From Minicystis rosea (GTDB lineage Bacteria > Myxococcota_A > Polyangia > Polyangiales > Polyangiaceae): a stretch of 64,000 nucleotides of DNA. The DNA is taken from assembly GCA_001931535.1 (NCBI GenBank), contig CP016211.1:11888377-11952376 (forward strand). Direction: 5' to 3'. This document shows positions 1 through 8,222 of the stretch, piece after piece. The translations under genes and the position numbers were made by a program. Each line of letters begins with the position of its first letter. Positions within the stretch are counted from its first letter, which is position 1. Below the pieces are notes generated by a model. The model saw only the letters and a program-made list of their open reading frames with translations. It did not search any database and had not been told where the DNA came from.

Positions 1-1674
1 CTCTCCTATGATCGAGCGGGCCGCCTCCTCGGCGACGAGGCCAGCGACGGGAGCCGCGCGACGTACAAGCGCGATCGCATGGGCCGGCTCCTCGGCGCCG
101 TGCTCGAAGAGGGCGAGTCGCGCATCACCACTTCGTTCGAGCGTGACGAGCTCGGGCGCGTGGTTGTCGAGCGGCAAGGCGATCGGGTGATTCGTTACGC
201 CTACGATGCGCGCCTCCGCCGCACCCAACGCGTGATGCCCGACGGCGCGACCACGCGTTACGCGTACGACGCCGCCGACCGGCCCACGCGCGTGGAGCAC
301 GAGGGCCACGCGCTCACCTTCGAGCGGGACGCGGCGGGGCGCGAGGTGCAGCGCGGCGACGCAGCGGGGCGCATCGCGATCCGCAGCGTCTACGACACGA
401 TGGATCGCATCATCGAGCAGCGGGTCAGCGCGCCCACGCCCGGTGACGGCGTCCCGTCGGTGCTGGCCCAGCGGCAATGGCAATACGATCGCGCCGGGCG
501 CGTCACCCGCATCGACGATGGCCGTTGGGGCGCGACCCTCTATCGCTACGACCGCGCCGATCAGCTCGTGGAGGCGCAGGGCGTTCATCGCGAGGTGTTC
601 GCGTACGACCCCGCGGGCACGCTGGTGCGCGCCGTGGCCGGGCTCGATCCCACGCCGGCCGAGACCTGGAAGATCGCGCCCGGCAACCTGCTCGAGCGGA
701 CGCCGCGCGCGAAGTACACGTACGACGCCCGCGGCCGGCGCACCGCCAAGGCCGAGCTCGGCGGCCCCGAGGCGAGCGTCACCCATTATGCATGGGACGC
801 GCGCGATCGCCTCCGTCGCGTCGAGCGGCCGGACGGCACGCACGTCGTCATGACCTACGACGCGTTCGGTCGCCGCATTCGCAAGGAGACGCGCGCGCGT
901 GGATCCGACCAAAGCCGCGTCGTCGACTTCGTTTGGGATGGATTCGTCATCGCCGCGACGGTCGACTCGGAGCGCGGCGCGCGCACGTTCGTCCATGGTC
1001 CCGGGACGTTCGTCCCGTTGCTCCAGCAAGAGCGGCGGGAGGTGCTCACCTACGTCAACGATCACCTGGGCACGCCGAAGGAGCTCATCGACGCGTCGGG
1101 CGCGCTCGTCTGGTCGGCGGCCCATTCGGCCTTCGGTCGTGTGATCGAGAGCAGCGGCCCGGGCGCAGCGCAGAGCCGCGCCGCGCACGAGGGCTCACCA
1201 TTCCGTCTGCTCGGCCAGTATGCCGACGAGGACACGGGGCTTTGCTCGACGCTGTTCCGTCACTTCGATCCAGAGGTCGGCCGCTGGCTCAGCCCCGATC
1301 CTCTCGGCATCTTCGGCGGCCCCGATCTCTCCGGCTTCGGCGGCAGCCCCACGCGCGTCATCGATCCGCTCGGCTTGGTCCCGGACGTCTTCCGCGGCGG
1401 CGACAGCCTCGAGGTGAAACCGGGCGAGTTCAAGCCGCGCCGGGCCGAGGGCGACGACACCGGACGCGGCATCTCGACCTGGAACACTCCGGGGAAGGTC
1501 GAGAAATTCGGCGGCGCTTACAAGGTCGTCTCGGTCCCCGACACGCTCGAGGTCGCGCAGCGTGGTAACAAGAAGGACCATTACGAGATCATCGCCAAGA
1601 AGCCCGGAATGACGGAGGCCGAGTACAAAGAGGAGGTCAAGAAGGTGAAGCTCGAACGGGTTCACCCGCATTGA
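1..1674 (+). CDS. Rhs/YD-repeat polymorphic toxin, 3' part (5' end outside window)
   Basis: The frame is open from base 1, so the gene begins upstream; 557 residues are visible. They consist of degenerate YD repeats (YDRAGRL, YDARLRRTQR, YDAADRPTRV, YDPAGTLVRA) followed by the Rhs core boundary: a DPEVGRWLSPDPLG segment and then VIDPLGL, the paired DPxG region where Rhs shells are known to self-cleave. Beyond DPLGL lies a tip of about 95 residues containing FRGGDSLEVKPGEF, FGGAYKVVS and AQRGNKKDHYEI. Such tips are the toxic domain of Rhs proteins. The FRGG and FGGAYK motifs loosely recall ADP-ribosyltransferase-like tips, but I cannot assign a family. The next gene starts 4 bases after the stop and is a candidate immunity gene. 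Rhs identity is firm; the toxin activity is unknown. Confidence 0.9.
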   Translation, partial: LSYDRAGRLLGDEASDGSRATYKRDRMGRLLGAVLEEGESRITTSFERDELGRVVVERQGDRVIRYAYDARLRRTQRVMPDGATTRYAYDAADRPTRVEHEGHALTFERDAAGREVQRGDAAGRIAIRSVYDTMDRIIEQRVSAPTPGDGVPSVLAQRQWQYDRAGRVTRIDDGRWGATLYRYDRADQLVEAQGVHREVFAYDPAGTLVRAVAGLDPTPAETWKIAPGNLLERTPRAKYTYDARGRRTAKAELGGPEASVTHYAWDARDRLRRVERPDGTHVVMTYDAFGRRIRKETRARGSDQSRVVDFVWDGFVIAATVDSERGARTFVHGPGTFVPLLQQERREVLTYVNDHLGTPKELIDASGALVWSAAHSAFGRVIESSGPGAAQSRAAHEGSPFRLLGQYADEDTGLCSTLFRHFDPEVGRWLSPDPLGIFGGPDLSGFGGSPTRVIDPLGLVPDVFRGGDSLEVKPGEFKPRRAEGDDTGRGISTWNTPGKVEKFGGAYKVVSVPDTLEVAQRGNKKDHYEIIAKKPGMTEAEYKEEVKKVKLERVHPH

Positions 1675-1678
1675 GGCC

Positions 1679-1945
1679 ATGCGTTACGACATCCACCTCC
1701 CCGACGCCTACCACGAGCTCAACACGCCGGCGCGCGGCTACCTCGAAGGGATCGAGGTGCGTTTCGACGATGGATCGAAATGCGTTCTCACCTTCCTCGA
1801 TGACTACAATCGAGAGCACTACGGGTATTACTTCGAAGGGCAGAATGTGGTGATCGTCGAGGACGTCACCCAGGAAAACATCGAGTCTGCGATCGCGCGC
1901 ATGGCCGCCTCCGGCGAGCTCGACAAGCTGAAGACGTCACCTTGA
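1679..1945 (+). CDS. Small acidic protein, putative immunity to the upstream Rhs toxin
   Basis: This 88-residue protein starts MRYDIHLPDAYHELN, is acidic, and has no signal peptide or membrane segment. The length, the position 4 bases after the Rhs stop and the same strand match the usual Rhs toxin-immunity layout, in which the immunity protein binds the C-terminal tip in the cytoplasm. I do not recognise a named immunity family. The middle (EVRFDDGSKCVLTFLDDYNRE) looks like alternating beta strands and the C-terminus like a helix. No separate ribosome site is obvious, so translation may be coupled to the toxin gene. The immunity role is inferred from position only. Confidence 0.7.
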   Translation: MRYDIHLPDAYHELNTPARGYLEGIEVRFDDGSKCVLTFLDDYNREHYGYYFEGQNVVIVEDVTQENIESAIARMAASGELDKLKTSP

Positions 1946-2444
1946 GCGGGCGCGTGCGTCCGCGCCGTGCCGTTCGACGGAGTCGAGGCGAAGGGCCTTT
2001 GAGGGGCGCCGCTCGACATGGACGCTCGCGGCAGGTCGGCGAGCGCGAGGCCGGTGTGACAGACGCCGGCGAAATCGCGGGTCTTCGGTGTCGAATCACC
2101 CGCAAACCACCTTCCGGTTCGGCTTGATAACCGTGTCCGGCGCACACGCACGTCGTCCGACCGCACGCGCGAGCCTGCCGGCCTGGACGCCCGGGCGGCC
2201 CGGCGGGGCGGGAGATCCGCGAGGAAGGTGAGCGATGCAATCGTCCAGATTGGCACTCTCCGCGAGCGGTGACGCGCACGTCGCTCCGTGTGCGTGAGTG
2301 AGGCGCGCCACCTCCGATCATCCAATCCACGACTGCAACGACACGAAACAAGCATCCGCGCGATGTCCGCTGCGGAGATCCATCCGCGACTCACCGAGGT
2401 ACCGACCCGGAACCGCTGCCGTGCTCGTTCGAAGGGAGGCGTGC
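1946..2444. other. Intergenic, no gene supported
   Basis: About 500 bases separate the putative immunity gene and the monooxygenase. Short reading frames occur on both strands but show no recognisable protein and no ribosome site. The only clear signal is the purine-rich ribosome-binding site gaagggagg at 2431-2439, directly ahead of the next gene. Confidence 0.6.
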
Positions 2445-3545
2445 ATGAAGCTGAGCGTTTTCTTGATGGGAACGAGAGGCGGCTCGTATTTCGACATCGT
2501 CGATCAGGTCGTGGAGGCGGACGCCCTGGGCTTTTCGGGGGTTTGGCTCGCGGAGCGCCACTTCGCGAGCGGCGATTTGCTCTTTCCGTCTCCCATGGTG
2601 ACCGCGGCTTACATGGCCGCGTACACACGGCGTATCCGTATCGGCTTGGCCGCGCGGGTGCTCCCCTTCCATCACCCGCTGCACGTCGCCGCGGACGCCG
2701 CCACGCTCGACATCTTGAGCGAAGGCCGGCTCGATCTCGGCATCTCGCGCGGCAGCATGGATGAGGCACCGCACCGGCTCTTCGGCGCCCCGCGCGAAGA
2801 AGCGCGGCAGCGCTTCGACGAAGAGCTGGACGTGCTCCGCCTCTATTTCAAAGGGCGGCCGTTTTCGTACCAAGGTCGGTATTATAAGCTCGACGACGTG
2901 GTGCCTTCGCCCCGCGTGGTGCAGCGTCCGCACCCGCCGATTTACGTGGTCGCCAACAACCCGCTGTCGCTCGACGCGGCCGCCGATCAGGGCATGCCCG
3001 TGTTCCTCAACGGCGCCATGCGCGCGGTCGACGTCGACACCGCCATGCAGCGTTATCGCAGCCGCGCCGAGGCCGCCGGGTTCGACCCCGACACCGTCGA
3101 CATGCCGGTGAATCGGTTCGTCTTCGTCGGCGAGACGCGCACGCACGCGCACCGCGTGATGCGCGAGCCGTTCCTCCAGTTCCTCGCGCAGCGCGCCACC
3201 GATCTCAAGGCCGGCCTCGAGAGCCGCTTCGGCGAGCGGGCCAAGAGCTTCGAGTTCTTGGCGCGGGAGATCTGCATCTTCGACGACGCCGAGGGCGTCG
3301 CGGCGCGGCTCCTCGATCTGGCCGAGCGCGCGGGCGTGCGTCACGCGCTGTGCACGTTCAACCTGATCACGCTCGACCACCGCCTCGCCGTGGAGTCCAT
3401 GCGGCGCTTCGCCCGCGAGGTGGTCCCGCGCCTCGAAGGCCGCGCGCCCGCGTCGCTGCGCTCGGCGCCGCCGGAGTCGATGGTGCGCGCGGTGGGCGAA
3501 GCCCCGCGCGTCGTCGAAGGGCAGCTCGCGCTCCGGGCCGGGTGA
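2445..3545 (+). CDS. LLM-class (luciferase-like) flavin-dependent oxidoreductase
   Basis: This 366-residue protein has the bacterial luciferase-like TIM-barrel pattern: an N-terminal strand MKLSVFLMG, then GFSGVWLAERHF around residues 30-42, PLHVAADAATLDILSEGRLDLGISRG around residues 75-103 (typical FMN/F420 barrel motifs), and PHPPIYVVANN in the middle. Such enzymes use reduced flavin or F420 to hydroxylate or otherwise oxidise small molecules; the substrate cannot be told from sequence. The start at 2445 is chosen because gaagggagg lies 5 bases upstream; an upstream in-frame start would add a basic, unconserved leader. The gene is probably co-transcribed with the aldolase that follows immediately, suggesting a small catabolic or tailoring operon. 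Confidence 0.85.
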   Translation: MKLSVFLMGTRGGSYFDIVDQVVEADALGFSGVWLAERHFASGDLLFPSPMVTAAYMAAYTRRIRIGLAARVLPFHHPLHVAADAATLDILSEGRLDLGISRGSMDEAPHRLFGAPREEARQRFDEELDVLRLYFKGRPFSYQGRYYKLDDVVPSPRVVQRPHPPIYVVANNPLSLDAAADQGMPVFLNGAMRAVDVDTAMQRYRSRAEAAGFDPDTVDMPVNRFVFVGETRTHAHRVMREPFLQFLAQRATDLKAGLESRFGERAKSFEFLAREICIFDDAEGVAARLLDLAERAGVRHALCTFNLITLDHRLAVESMRRFAREVVPRLEGRAPASLRSAPPESMVRAVGEAPRVVEGQLALRAG

Positions 3546-3550
3546 TCGCC

Positions 3551-4375
3551 ATGCGAGAAAACCGCACGCTATCGCTCCTCCGCGCCGGCAAGCCCGCGAT
3601 CGGCACCTGGCTCCAGCTCCACAATCCACCGGCGGCGCGGTTGCTCGCGGCGCAGGGGCTGCTCGACTGGATGCTCGTCGACTTCGAGCACACGCCGGTC
3701 GATCTCGGCACCGCCGCCACCATCCTCGGCAGCATCGCCGACGTCAGCGGCGGGCGCGTCACGCCGCTCGCGCGCGTGGCCACGGGCTCGGCGGCCGCCA
3801 TCAAGCACGCGCTCGACGCGGGCGCGCAGGGCGTGATCGTGCCCATGGTGCGGACCGTTCAGGAAGTCCGCGAGGCCGCGGCCTACGCGCGCTTCCCGCC
3901 CCTCGGCGAGCGCGGCGCCGGCGGTCTCCTGCCGCACCTCGGCTTCGGCATCTCGCGGCCCGAGTACGTGCGCCGCGCCAACGAGCAGACGCTGTTCGGC
4001 GTGCAGATCGAGACCCGCGAAGCCGTCGACGACGTCGAGCGCATCCTCGACGTGCCCGGCGTCGATCTCTGCTTCATCGGCCCCAACGATCTCCACCTCG
4101 CCCTCGGCTGTCCCGCCAAATTCTGGAGCGACGAGCCGGCCTTCGTGCGCGCGGTCGCCCGCGTCCGCGAGGCGTGCAAGGTCCGGCGCATTCCGCTCGG
4201 AACCCTGTGCAAGGACGCGGCCTCGGCGAAGGCGCGCATCGAAGACGGCTTCACCTTCGTCGGCCTCGGCAGCGACGCCCACTTCATGCTCACCTACTGC
4301 GGCATGCAGGCGGGCGAGCTGCGCGGCCTGCCCGATCCCGGTTCCTGGTGCGATCGCGTCGACTTCGAGCGGTGA
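3551..4375 (+). CDS. HpcH/HpaI-family aldolase/citrate lyase-like protein
   Basis: This 274-residue protein belongs to the 2,4-dihydroxyhept-2-ene-1,7-dioate aldolase family: PAIGTWLQLHNP at the N-terminus, DWMLVDFEHTP with the catalytic-loop acidic residues, AGAQGVIVPMVRT, the metal-binding QIETREAVDDVE region and FIGPNDLHLALG. Members perform divalent-metal-dependent retro-aldol cleavage of 2-keto-3-hydroxy acids to pyruvate or glyoxylate plus an aldehyde. An in-frame GTG at 3542 overlaps the stop of the upstream oxidoreductase in a GTGA junction, so translation may begin 3 codons earlier and be coupled. The tight spacing supports an operon with the flavin enzyme. The specific substrate is unknown. 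Confidence 0.87.
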   Translation: MRENRTLSLLRAGKPAIGTWLQLHNPPAARLLAAQGLLDWMLVDFEHTPVDLGTAATILGSIADVSGGRVTPLARVATGSAAAIKHALDAGAQGVIVPMVRTVQEVREAAAYARFPPLGERGAGGLLPHLGFGISRPEYVRRANEQTLFGVQIETREAVDDVERILDVPGVDLCFIGPNDLHLALGCPAKFWSDEPAFVRAVARVREACKVRRIPLGTLCKDAASAKARIEDGFTFVGLGSDAHFMLTYCGMQAGELRGLPDPGSWCDRVDFER

Positions 4376-4381
4376 GGGCGT

Positions 4382-4416
4382 GATCGAACGAGCTGCGCAC
4401 AGCAGCTTCGTCGATC
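4382..4416. terminator. Hairpin between convergent genes (possible bidirectional terminator)
   Basis: A 15-base arm at 4382-4396 pairs imperfectly (12 of 15) with 4402-4416 around a 5-base loop. It lies just after the aldolase stop and ahead of the convergent tyrosine-kinase-like gene. There is no T tract, so function is uncertain. Confidence 0.35.
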
Positions 4417-4441
4417 ATCTCTCGAGCCGCGGGCGAGCCGA

Positions 4442-5872
4442 TCAGTACGCCTCGAGCACGACCACGCCGAAGATGGGCGCGGGATCGAGCTGCTCGACGG
4501 CCTTTCGCATCTCGCGGCGCTTCGACTTCATCGTCAGCGAGGTGAGGACCATGCCGTCGATCGAGTCCGTGATGACGTTGCAGTCCACGCTCCCGAGCAC
4601 CGGCGGGCAGTCGATGACGATGTGATCGTAGCCTGCGTCCTTGAGCAGGCGCATGCCGGCGGCGAACGCGACCGGATCGATCAAAGGCTCGTGCCGCACG
4701 CGCGGATCGATCGCCATCACGTGCAGCTTCGCCATCGGCTCGATCGCGAGCCAAGGCGCCTGGACGTCGTCGACGTGCGCGGCGCACTGTTCGAGGAAGC
4801 ACTTGGGCGGCGTGAGCCCGAGCATCTTGTGGAAGCTCGGTGCCCGGTGGTTCGCCTCGATGACGAGCACGCGGGAGACGGCGCTCTCGCGCAGCGCGAG
4901 GCCGATGTTCAGCGCGAACGTCGTCTTGCCCTCGCCGGGATGCGCGCTCGTGACGCCGATGATCCGCGGATTGCCGGCCGCGGCGAGCTTGCGGCGCAGC
5001 GCGCGGTACGCGTCGGCGCGCGGCGAGTAGGGATCCGTCGCGAAGAGCAGCGCCGGATGCAATGGCTCGGCGAGCGGCACGGGCTCGGCCGTCACGGTGA
5101 TCCGCGCCGCGCCGAGCGCGCCGATCTCCTCGACCTTCACCGCCTCGCGCGGCGCTGGGCTCATGACTTGCGACGCGGGCGTCGTCGTGGTGCGCCTCGT
5201 GATGGCAGGCGACTCGGTCGTCCCCTCGACGTCGACCGGCGAGCTCGATCGGGATCGCTCCCGCAGCGTCGGCGTCTCGCGCAGGATCGGCGCGGCGCTG
5301 CGCGATCCCGTGGGCTCGCTCGGCGCCGGGCGGATCGCGCGCGGCGGCGTGTCCGTTTCGTCGAGCGCCGTCGCACCGCGCGGTGCCATCAGCGCGGCCT
5401 GCGGCGCCGCCGCCGCGAAGCGCGCGGCCTGCGGCTCGAAGTCGAGCGGCCCCGAACGCGCGCCGCCCGAGAGCGGACGCACGCTCCGCGCTGTGGGAGA
5501 CACCGAGCGCGGCGCGGCCGTGGTGCTCTCGAACGAATAGAGACGCGGCTCGAAATCGAGGGAAGCCGTGATGTCCGAGAGCGGCCCGCTCGCCACGTGC
5601 ACCGAGATCGCCGGGCCCTCTGCTTGTTGTCTGGCGATGGCGTCCACCGTCATCGAGAGCTGCGATACGCGCTCCAGCATCTCCTCGCGCACCTCGGGCG
5701 AGGGCGGGATCGAGCACCAATTGGCCACCACGCTGCGCAGCCTGCGCGCCTCGATGAGGAGCGCGCGCGCCTCCCGCCCTTCGGCTCGGGTGAGCAGGCC
5801 AATCGATCGATCGAGCGTGCCTTCCAGCGCGGCGTAGGGCGACGTCGTCTCTGCCTCTCTTGCGCTATCCAC
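4442..5872 (-). CDS. CpsD/CapB-like exopolysaccharide ATPase (BY-kinase family, atypical Walker A')
   Basis: This is a 476-residue cytoplasmic protein. Residues 1-95 look helical, residues 100-300 are low-complexity (Pro/Ser/Thr/Arg-rich, with two LDFEP motifs at about 105 and 143), and residues 300-476 are a P-loop domain. Walker A is HPGEGKTT (311-318) and Walker B is IVIDCPP (418-424). In bacterial tyrosine kinases Walker A' is normally a D-x-D/N-x-R motif; here it is VIEANHR (337-343), with the first Asp replaced by Glu. The C-terminus ends EAY, lacking the usual tyrosine cluster. The protein therefore resembles a Wzz-partner ATPase with reduced or absent autokinase potential. It overlaps the Wzz gene by 8 bases, giving a clear operon for polysaccharide chain-length control. 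Confidence 0.85.
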   Translation of the reverse strand: MDSAREAETTSPYAALEGTLDRSIGLLTRAEGREARALLIEARRLRSVVANWCSIPPSPEVREEMLERVSQLSMTVDAIARQQAEGPAISVHVASGPLSDITASLDFEPRLYSFESTTAAPRSVSPTARSVRPLSGGARSGPLDFEPQAARFAAAAPQAALMAPRGATALDETDTPPRAIRPAPSEPTGSRSAAPILRETPTLRERSRSSSPVDVEGTTESPAITRRTTTTPASQVMSPAPREAVKVEEIGALGAARITVTAEPVPLAEPLHPALLFATDPYSPRADAYRALRRKLAAAGNPRIIGVTSAHPGEGKTTFALNIGLALRESAVSRVLVIEANHRAPSFHKMLGLTPPKCFLEQCAAHVDDVQAPWLAIEPMAKLHVMAIDPRVRHEPLIDPVAFAAGMRLLKDAGYDHIVIDCPPVLGSVDCNVITDSIDGMVLTSLTMKSKRREMRKAVEQLDPAPIFGVVVLEAY

Positions 5873-7502
5873 GGCCCGAACCTCTCATGCTGTCGGTCGC
5901 GACCCGCGCGGTCCCGAGGCCTTTGCTCTTGTCGTGCTTGCCCTTCTTCTTGTTCGCCTTCTTCTCGTCGCGCGGCACCGAGCCGAGCACGGGCACCATC
6001 ACGATGGTCTCGATCTCCAGCGGAGAGAACACCCGATCGTCGAGGAACAGGCCCCAAGCCGCCGACAGCACGAGCCCGAGCGCGATCGATGCGCCGAGCC
6101 CGATCAGCACGATCGTCCGGTTGGGCGCGTTCGACGGCGTGCTCGGCCGATAGGCAGGATCGAGCACCGCGATGGTCGACCCATAGCCACCTTCGTTGGT
6201 GCTCGCGTTCAGCTCGGCCTTGTAGAGCTTGTGATCGAGATCCGCCTGACGCGTGCGCACCACGGCCAAGCTCCGCTGGAGGCGCGCCCACTCCACCTCG
6301 AGGCTCACGGCCTTGTCACCGTGATCGGTGGTCGCCTTGGGCTTGTCATCGGCGCCCTCGGGGTTGTCCGTCGTGCGTGCGGCCCCCGCGTCCTCGCCGT
6401 AAGGATCGTCGATGTTCGCGACTTTGCGCGGCGGAGGCGGCGCCTCTTCCTTCGGCATCGCCGCGTCGATCGCCTCCTCGGCGCCGCGCAGCGACTGCTC
6501 GGCGACCGTGACGCGCGCTTGGGCCGCCTTCACGTCGGGGTGTTGATCGGTGTACTTGAGCGTCTTCTCCGCGAGGTCGCGCCGCGCGTTCATCAGCTCC
6601 GTCATTGCTTGGCTGCGCGCGCCGAGGAGCACGGGATCGACCACCGCCGCCGCTCCCCGCGGCAACGGCAGGCCCATCGGCGGCGCGTCGCCGCGCCCGC
6701 GCCTCGGGCGACCCGCGAGCGGGCTCGCGGGCTTGCGGCGCCGGCGCTCGTCCTCGGCCTTCTGCCTAAAGAGCACCTCGGCGCCGAGGCCTTCACGGGC
6801 GTTGAGGAACTCGGGGTGGGCCGCGAGGAACGCCGAGATCTCGCGCTCCGTGCGATCGAGCTCCTCGTCGGCGCGCCGCTTCTCCACCACGAGGAAGTCG
6901 GAGGCGCTGCGGTTGTCGTCCGCCGTGCGTGTAGCGACGGCGCGGATGAGGATCTCGGCCATGCGCGCGCACACCTTCTGCGCCTGATCCCGGTCCGTCC
7001 CTTCGAACGAGATCGCGAACGTGTCCTGCGAGCGCGATTTGAAGTCCGACTTCTTGCGCATCTGATCGACGGCGTCCGCGTACCCGCTCTGTGACACCGT
7101 GTCGGGGTAGAGGTGAAACTCGTCGATCAACTGCCGGAGCGTCTGCTGTGCGAGCAGCGTCTCCTTCAGCTTGGTGCCGAGCTGGCGCAGGTCGACGGTG
7201 TCGCCGCGCTCGCCTGGGGCGGTGAAGACGCGGGTGAGGCCTTCTCGATAGAAGATGACCGTCTCGGACTTGTACGAAGGCATGCGCGCGCGCACGACCT
7301 GGCTCGTGATCACGCCGCCGAGCACCAGCGTGACGATCACCACCTGCCAGTGCGCGAGGACGCGGCGGATCATGGCGCCGACGTCGACCTCCGGTTGGGC
7401 CGGTTGCGCGGCTGGCATCGCCCCGGCGGGTGCGGGCGTCGTCGGGAGCTTGACCCGCGCGAGGCGGGTATTCGTCGTGGGGTTGTCGATCGGTGCGTTC
7501 AT
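5865..7502 (-). CDS. Wzz/GumC-type polysaccharide chain-length determinant
   Basis: This 545-residue inner-membrane protein has the standard polysaccharide co-polymerase layout: a Pro/Ala-rich cytoplasmic start, TM1 around VVIVTLVLGGVITSQVV, a long periplasmic helical region (including LDRTEREISAFLAAHPEF and DQHPDVKAAQARV), and TM2 around IVLIGLGASIALGLVLSA preceded by a Pro-rich PSTPSNAPNRT stretch, then a Lys-rich tail. It sets chain length for a Wzx/Wzy-exported polysaccharide together with the overlapping ATPase gene. The ATG at 7502 (MNAPIDN) is preferred. A TTG 29 codons upstream is in frame, but a strong ribosome-like GGGAGGAGAGG lies between the two starts at poor spacing, so the true start is not settled. 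Confidence 0.85.
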   Translation of the reverse strand: MNAPIDNPTTNTRLARVKLPTTPAPAGAMPAAQPAQPEVDVGAMIRRVLAHWQVVIVTLVLGGVITSQVVRARMPSYKSETVIFYREGLTRVFTAPGERGDTVDLRQLGTKLKETLLAQQTLRQLIDEFHLYPDTVSQSGYADAVDQMRKKSDFKSRSQDTFAISFEGTDRDQAQKVCARMAEILIRAVATRTADDNRSASDFLVVEKRRADEELDRTEREISAFLAAHPEFLNAREGLGAEVLFRQKAEDERRRRKPASPLAGRPRRGRGDAPPMGLPLPRGAAAVVDPVLLGARSQAMTELMNARRDLAEKTLKYTDQHPDVKAAQARVTVAEQSLRGAEEAIDAAMPKEEAPPPPRKVANIDDPYGEDAGAARTTDNPEGADDKPKATTDHGDKAVSLEVEWARLQRSLAVVRTRQADLDHKLYKAELNASTNEGGYGSTIAVLDPAYRPSTPSNAPNRTIVLIGLGASIALGLVLSAAWGLFLDDRVFSPLEIETIVMVPVLGSVPRDEKKANKKKGKHDKSKGLGTARVATDSMRGSGRG

Positions 7503-7710
7503 GTTCGCATCGGGAACGTCGCCGGGGGCTTTGCGCCTCTCCTCCCGCCGGTGCTCTTCGGGTCGAGCGGTGGCGGGGAAGCAGGCCAATCGTATTACCC
7601 CACATGAGATCGCGCCACCCTGTGGGAATTGCCAATCACGGCCGGGACATCACGAGCCTCGTACGCGAAACGACGCTTGGCAAGAGCCCCGACACCGCAT
7701 TCTTGGGCTG

Positions 7711-8010
7711 CTATACGGGGAAGACGCGATCGAGCCGTAGCAGCCTGAAGATGGCGCGCGGTTGATCGCGGAGGCCGACGATGCGCACTTGACCGCCGCC
7801 CTGCCGGATGCGCTTGAAGAGCGAGACGATCAAGCCGACACCCGAGCTGTCGATGAGCCGCAGCGACGAGAGCTCCAGCGTCACGGAGCGGCGCGCTTCG
7901 CTCACGATCTGATCGACGACGCCGCGCAGATCGGGCGCGGTCACCGCGTCGAGCGTGCCTTCGATCTCGAGGACCGTCTCCTCGCCATTGTCCGTTCGCG
8001 TGTATTTCAT
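7711..8010 (-). CDS. STAS-domain anti-sigma-factor antagonist
   Basis: This 99-residue protein is the size of a single STAS domain. It carries the SpoIIAA-like pattern: an N-terminal strand pair (TVLEIEGTLDAVTAPDLR) and the phosphorylation-loop sequence RLIDSSGVGLIVSL, where DSSG holds the serine phosphorylated by an anti-sigma kinase in this family. It presumably binds its partner kinase when unphosphorylated. The ATP-binding anti-sigma-like gene lies about 210 bases upstream on the same strand, so the two probably form a partner-switch pair. It sits between the chain-length gene and the sugar transferase, which may link the switch to exopolysaccharide production; that link is inference. Confidence 0.88.
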   Translation of the reverse strand: MKYTRTDNGEETVLEIEGTLDAVTAPDLRGVVDQIVSEARRSVTLELSSLRLIDSSGVGLIVSLFKRIRQGGGQVRIVGLRDQPRAIFRLLRLDRVFPV

Positions 8011-8093
8011 CTTGCCCCCGGGATCTCCCCCTCGCGATGTCCGTGCAAACCACCCTCGTTCCCGCCCGCGGGGAGGGCCGCTTCGCGCGCTGG

Positions 8094-8213
8094 CAGGATG
8101 GTGAAAAACTGCTCCGCGTCCCGAATCGTCGGTCGCGCTCCCTCGAAATCCCCGAGGATTCCTCGGTCGCGCTCCCTAGCTTCGGGGCGCTCGCGACGTT
8201 TTTCACCATCCTG
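8094..8213. repeat. 120-base inverted-repeat element between the two switch genes
   Basis: A perfect 16-base inverted repeat (8094-8109 with 8198-8213, sequence caggatggtgaaaaac and its complement) encloses 88 bases. The pairing continues imperfectly inward (gtcgcgagcgccccgaa against tgctccgcgtcccgaa). The spacer also holds a 13-base direct repeat (ggtcgcgctccct at 8131 and 8165) and a small central hairpin (aatcc/ggatt). It resembles a non-autonomous palindromic element (REP/MITE type) or a large mRNA stem. It lies between the STAS and anti-sigma genes. Confidence 0.7.
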
Positions 8214-8222
8214 CTAGGCACC

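Noticed and set aside
477..1568. Long Arg-rich reading frames opposite or out of frame with the Rhs gene
   Set aside because: They are shadows of the Rhs frame; codon third positions and repeats follow the Rhs frame only.
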